The translations under genes and the position numbers were made by a program. Below, piece by piece: positions 15,062 to 17,502 of a stretch of DNA of 17,502 nt. Within the stretch, counting starts at the first letter, position 1; each line of letters starts with the position of its first letter. The DNA is taken from NCBI GenBank assembly GCA_050122535.1, contig JASFIT010000047.1, positions 1 through 17,502 on the forward strand, read 5' to 3'. The notes below the pieces were generated by a model. The model did not search any database. It was not told the DNA's origin and saw nothing but the letters and a program-made list of their open reading frames with translations. The stretch comes from JASFEQ01 sp050122535 (GTDB taxonomy: Bacteria; Desulfobacterota; DSM-4660; Desulfatiglandales; HGW-15).

Positions 15062-16204
15062 ATGATAGATGATTTTAGGAGAATTTACGAAAACCGCCAT
15101 GAATATATAAAGGAATGGAAAGAGAAGAATCCGGATCGAAAAATTTTTGGCTACATGTGTACATACATGCCTGAGGAGATCCTTTACGCGGCTGATGTTC
15201 TTCCGATCCGGATCCTAGGAAGTCACGAGCCACAAAATGTGACAGAACCCCATATTCTGGGGATGTTTTGTCCCTTTTGTCGGGATGCATTGGCTCAGGG
15301 CATGCTGGGCCGCTATGATTACCTGGATGCCATTGGCATCACGCACTCATGTCAGCATATTCATCAGGCCTTTGAGAGTTGGGTCTTGCACAAAGAAATC
15401 AAGGATTTCTTCATCGCCACACCCAATAATGTTCAAACACCTCGGGCGCTGCCCTATCTGACGGGACAGCTTAAAATCTTTAAGGAACAGGTTGAAGAAT
15501 GGACAGGGAGAAAGATTTCCGATGAGGATCTTCGACAGGGGATCCAAATTGTGGATGAAAACCGGCGGCTGATGGGAGAAGTGTATGAGGCCAGGAAGGC
15601 AGATGATCCCCCCATTTCCGGCCTTGATGCCATGTATATGGTGGTGGCCTCGCAGATGGCGGACAAAGTGGAGTTCAATCAAATCCTGAAAGAGGTCCTG
15701 AAGAATGAACTACCTGGTCGCACGGCAAAAGAAGATCCCGGAATCCGGTTAATGATCATCGGCAGTGAAGATGATGACGCGAAATTTGTTGGAATGGTGG
15801 AAAGTGTCGGGGCCTCTATTGTTACGGATGACCACTGTACCGGCAGTCGATATTTCTGGAATCTTACAGAGGCACAAGACGATCCACTCACGGCTATAGC
15901 CGATCGATATATAAAGCGTCCCCCCTGCCCTATTAAAGACTTTCCGGCTAGGAACCGTATTCCCCACCTGATTGGTCTTGCCAAGGATTGGAATGTGGCT
16001 GGTGTGATTATTATTCAACAAAAATTTTGTGACCCCCACGAATTGGATAAAGTCGCCATCACAAAGGCCCTGGAAGCTGCGGGATATCCGACCCTCTATC
16101 TGGAGTTTGATGTGACGGTGCCCATTGGCCCCTTCAGGATAAGGGTGGAAGCCTTTTTAGAGACCCTGGGCGCGGAAGATTTGTTTGCCGAAGATTTGTT
16201 TTGA
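15062..16204 (+). CDS. bcrC: Benzoyl-CoA reductase-type subunit C (2-hydroxyacyl-CoA dehydratase family)
   Basis: A 380-residue member of the HgdB/BcrC family, the same size class as BcrC/BadD. It begins in family style with WKEKNPDRKIFGYMCTYMPE, residues 19-38, continuing EEILYAADVLPIRILG. Candidate [4Fe-4S] ligands include C70 and C73 (FCPFC), C97 (HSCQHIHQAF), C259 and C323 (QQKFCDPH). With the B subunit it would hold the aryl-CoA and cluster on the reducing half of an ATP-dependent dearomatising reductase. The start at 15062 has GGAGG 5 nt upstream; a GTG at 15050 is less likely. It ends with a duplicated AEDLF pentapeptide. A 2-hydroxyacyl-CoA dehydratase or a reductase acting on a partly reduced bicyclic acyl-CoA is an alternative. 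The symbol reflects family position, not proven substrate. Confidence 0.85.
   Translation: MIDDFRRIYENRHEYIKEWKEKNPDRKIFGYMCTYMPEEILYAADVLPIRILGSHEPQNVTEPHILGMFCPFCRDALAQGMLGRYDYLDAIGITHSCQHIHQAFESWVLHKEIKDFFIATPNNVQTPRALPYLTGQLKIFKEQVEEWTGRKISDEDLRQGIQIVDENRRLMGEVYEARKADDPPISGLDAMYMVVASQMADKVEFNQILKEVLKNELPGRTAKEDPGIRLMIIGSEDDDAKFVGMVESVGASIVTDDHCTGSRYFWNLTEAQDDPLTAIADRYIKRPPCPIKDFPARNRIPHLIGLAKDWNVAGVIIIQQKFCDPHELDKVAITKALEAAGYPTLYLEFDVTVPIGPFRIRVEAFLETLGAEDLFAEDLF
16172..16201 (+). repeat. 15-bp tandem duplication at the 3' end of the bcrC-like gene
   Basis: Positions 16172-16186 and 16187-16201 encode AEDLF twice, differing by one base (GCG against GCC). The stop follows directly, so the last five residues are an added copy of the C-terminus. 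Confidence 0.8.
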
Positions 16205-16281
16205 TGCCAATAAGGGAGATAGGGGTGGGGAATAGAAATTCGTGACCTTTAACTGCAAGGGAAAATAAATGGAGGCCAATA

Positions 16282-17502
16282 ATGGGAAAATACAAGACAG
16301 AGCCAATTAAATGTTGGGATAAGGCCAAGGAACTAAGGACCAGCATTTATGAACGCGTCGCCAAGGCCAGGGACGAGGGAAAAATCATTGTTGCCGGGGG
16401 GACAGAGAGCATGCTCGCTCTGCCTGCTGGCTATGACATGGAATTCCTGGGGGGCGAGCCCTATGGGGCCAGCTGTGCCTTTGCGGGGAAACATGACCCC
16501 AGCGTGTGTCTAGGATTTTTTGAGGCTGCAGAGGCGGCGAGATATCCCAGGGACCTATGTGCCTATATGCGGCTCGCCATTGGGTCCTTGTTGGCAGATA
16601 GATATCTTTTTGGTGGAAGCTATCCCAAGCCAACCTTTAATCTTCAGACCCATATCTGTGACACCCATGCAAAGTGGTACCAGATTATGAGCGATATCGA
16701 AGGGGTGCCCTATCTTGCCGTTGATTTTATCCCCTATGCCTGGGAGACAGAGAATGAGAGTGACGACAGCAAAAGACTCAAGCGGGAGTTTCTGGTGGGC
16801 CAAATGCTTGATGCGATTGATTGGATGGAGAAGGTGACCGGAAAGGAATACGATGATGAGAAATTCATCAATGCGGTTAACTGGGAATGCGAGGCAACGA
16901 ATCTATGGGCCGAATGCTGCATGGTAAACAGATCCATTCCGGCGGTCATGGATGAGAAGATGATGTTCTCCTTCTATATCATCGCTGTTCTGATGAGACA
17001 GAGAAAGGAGGCCGTTGATTTCTATGCCGAACTCCTAGACGAACTCAAAGACCGACAGAAAAGAGGGATCGCCGCGTGCGCCGATGAGCAATTCAGGTTT
17101 ATCCACGACAGCCAGCCCCCATGGTTTGCCCTAGATGTCTTCCGATATCTGGAGAAATTTGGAGCCATCTCCATTGGTGCCCATTATTCCTTTAGCCTCT
17201 CCGGGGGTTGGGCCTATGATCCAGAGCAAGATACCTGGTTGCCCGCCAAACCTCCCAAGAAAGCAGGGGTGGAACTGAGAACAAGGGAAGAGGCGTGCGA
17301 ATGGTATGCTGAGTGGATCCTTGCCTACCACACCCTGCTCAGGTCTCTCCGATGGTCCGGTCGGGGCAAGCACAAAAGGTTACTCGATATTGTTAAGAAT
17401 TGGAATGCAGATGGTGTCATTATCCACCTTAATCGGGGTTGTGAGGGTACGGCAGTGGGCCAGATGGAGCTAAATCGTTTCCTGAACGACCAAAATATCC
17501 CG
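16282..17502 (+). CDS. bcrB: Benzoyl-CoA reductase-type subunit B (3' end cut by window edge)
   Basis: The first 407 codons are open to the right edge; BcrB proteins are about 430 residues, so roughly 25 are missing. Stretches I recognise from BcrB/BadE include KYKTEPIKCWDKAKELR, GGEPYGAS, RDLCAYMR, FGGSYPKPTFNLQTHIC with HAKWYQ, WMEKVTGKEYDDE, CEATNLWAE, RGIAA, QPPWFALDVFRY and HLNRGCEGTAVGQME. Cysteines at 93 and 126 and C387 (RGCEG) are candidate cluster ligands. GGAGG lies about 6 nt before the ATG, 77 nt after the C-subunit stop. Together they would make the substrate half of a class I aryl-CoA reductase. The ASKHA ATPase/activator subunits (BcrA, BcrD) and a ferredoxin are expected downstream. 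The match is stronger than for subunit C; benzoyl-CoA itself as substrate is not proven. Confidence 0.9.
   Translation, partial: MGKYKTEPIKCWDKAKELRTSIYERVAKARDEGKIIVAGGTESMLALPAGYDMEFLGGEPYGASCAFAGKHDPSVCLGFFEAAEAARYPRDLCAYMRLAIGSLLADRYLFGGSYPKPTFNLQTHICDTHAKWYQIMSDIEGVPYLAVDFIPYAWETENESDDSKRLKREFLVGQMLDAIDWMEKVTGKEYDDEKFINAVNWECEATNLWAECCMVNRSIPAVMDEKMMFSFYIIAVLMRQRKEAVDFYAELLDELKDRQKRGIAACADEQFRFIHDSQPPWFALDVFRYLEKFGAISIGAHYSFSLSGGWAYDPEQDTWLPAKPPKKAGVELRTREEACEWYAEWILAYHTLLRSLRWSGRGKHKRLLDIVKNWNADGVIIHLNRGCEGTAVGQMELNRFLNDQNIP

Noticed and set aside
15899..15908. CCGATCGATA, similar to the TetR palindrome
   Set aside because: It lies inside the bcrC-like coding sequence and lacks the full inverted repeat; likely chance.
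1..17502. CRISPR arrays, tRNA or rRNA genes, intact insertion sequences
   Set aside because: No regularly spaced repeats, cloverleaf-like genes or transposase frames were seen.

Overview
The window looks like part of an aromatic or alicyclic acid catabolic locus from an anaerobic bacterium, most plausibly a Desulfobacterota-type (sulfate-reducing or syntrophic) lineage. This rests on gene content: a class I benzoyl-CoA-reductase-type pair, crotonases, an archaeal-style thiolase with a DUF35 partner, HdrD/GlcF-like CCG iron-sulfur proteins, and no oxygenase. The lineage is inference; no rRNA or other marker is present.

Layout. The left arm (1-7194) is all on the minus strand. Read in its own direction it holds a MarR-type regulator, an HMG-CoA-synthase-like/DUF35 fusion, an SCP2-type thiolase, a ~370 bp stretch with decayed remnants of an acyl-CoA dehydrogenase and probably an AMP-forming acyl-CoA ligase, then a three-gene module: FAD oxidoreductase (485 aa), CCG-type Fe-S protein (430 aa), and a second FAD protein that runs off the left edge. 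An ~880 bp AT-rich intergenic region (7195-8075) carries divergent sigma70-like promoters. The right arm (8076-17502) is all on the plus strand. It opens with a second, paralogous copy of the FAD/Fe-S/FAD module (485, 424 and 524 aa), followed by a ~350 bp regulatory gap with two palindromes flanking a promoter, a TetR regulator, two enoyl-CoA hydratase/isomerase family proteins, and bcrC-like and bcrB-like reductase subunits; the last runs off the right edge.

How the genes may work together. The BcrC/BcrB pair would form the substrate-reducing half of an ATP-dependent aryl-CoA reductase; its ATPase/activator subunits are not in the window and may lie just beyond the right edge. The crotonases would hydrate the resulting dienoyl- or enoyl-CoA, and the thiolase with its DUF35 partner would cleave (or form) a beta-ketoacyl-CoA. 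The two FAD/Fe-S/FAD modules resemble an enlarged GlcD/GlcF/GlcE arrangement and probably oxidise a hydroxylated or other reduced intermediate, passing electrons through cubane and CCG-type clusters. The substrate is unknown. MarR and TetR regulators probably make the arms inducible, the TetR autoregulating through the paired palindromes.

The points most worth a second look are the inverted duplication of the FAD/Fe-S/FAD module, the HMG-CoA-synthase-like domain that has lost its whole Glu-Cys-His catalytic set yet is kept beside an intact thiolase, the unusual Fe-S ligand spacing in both CCG proteins, and the decayed remnants between the thiolase and the left module.
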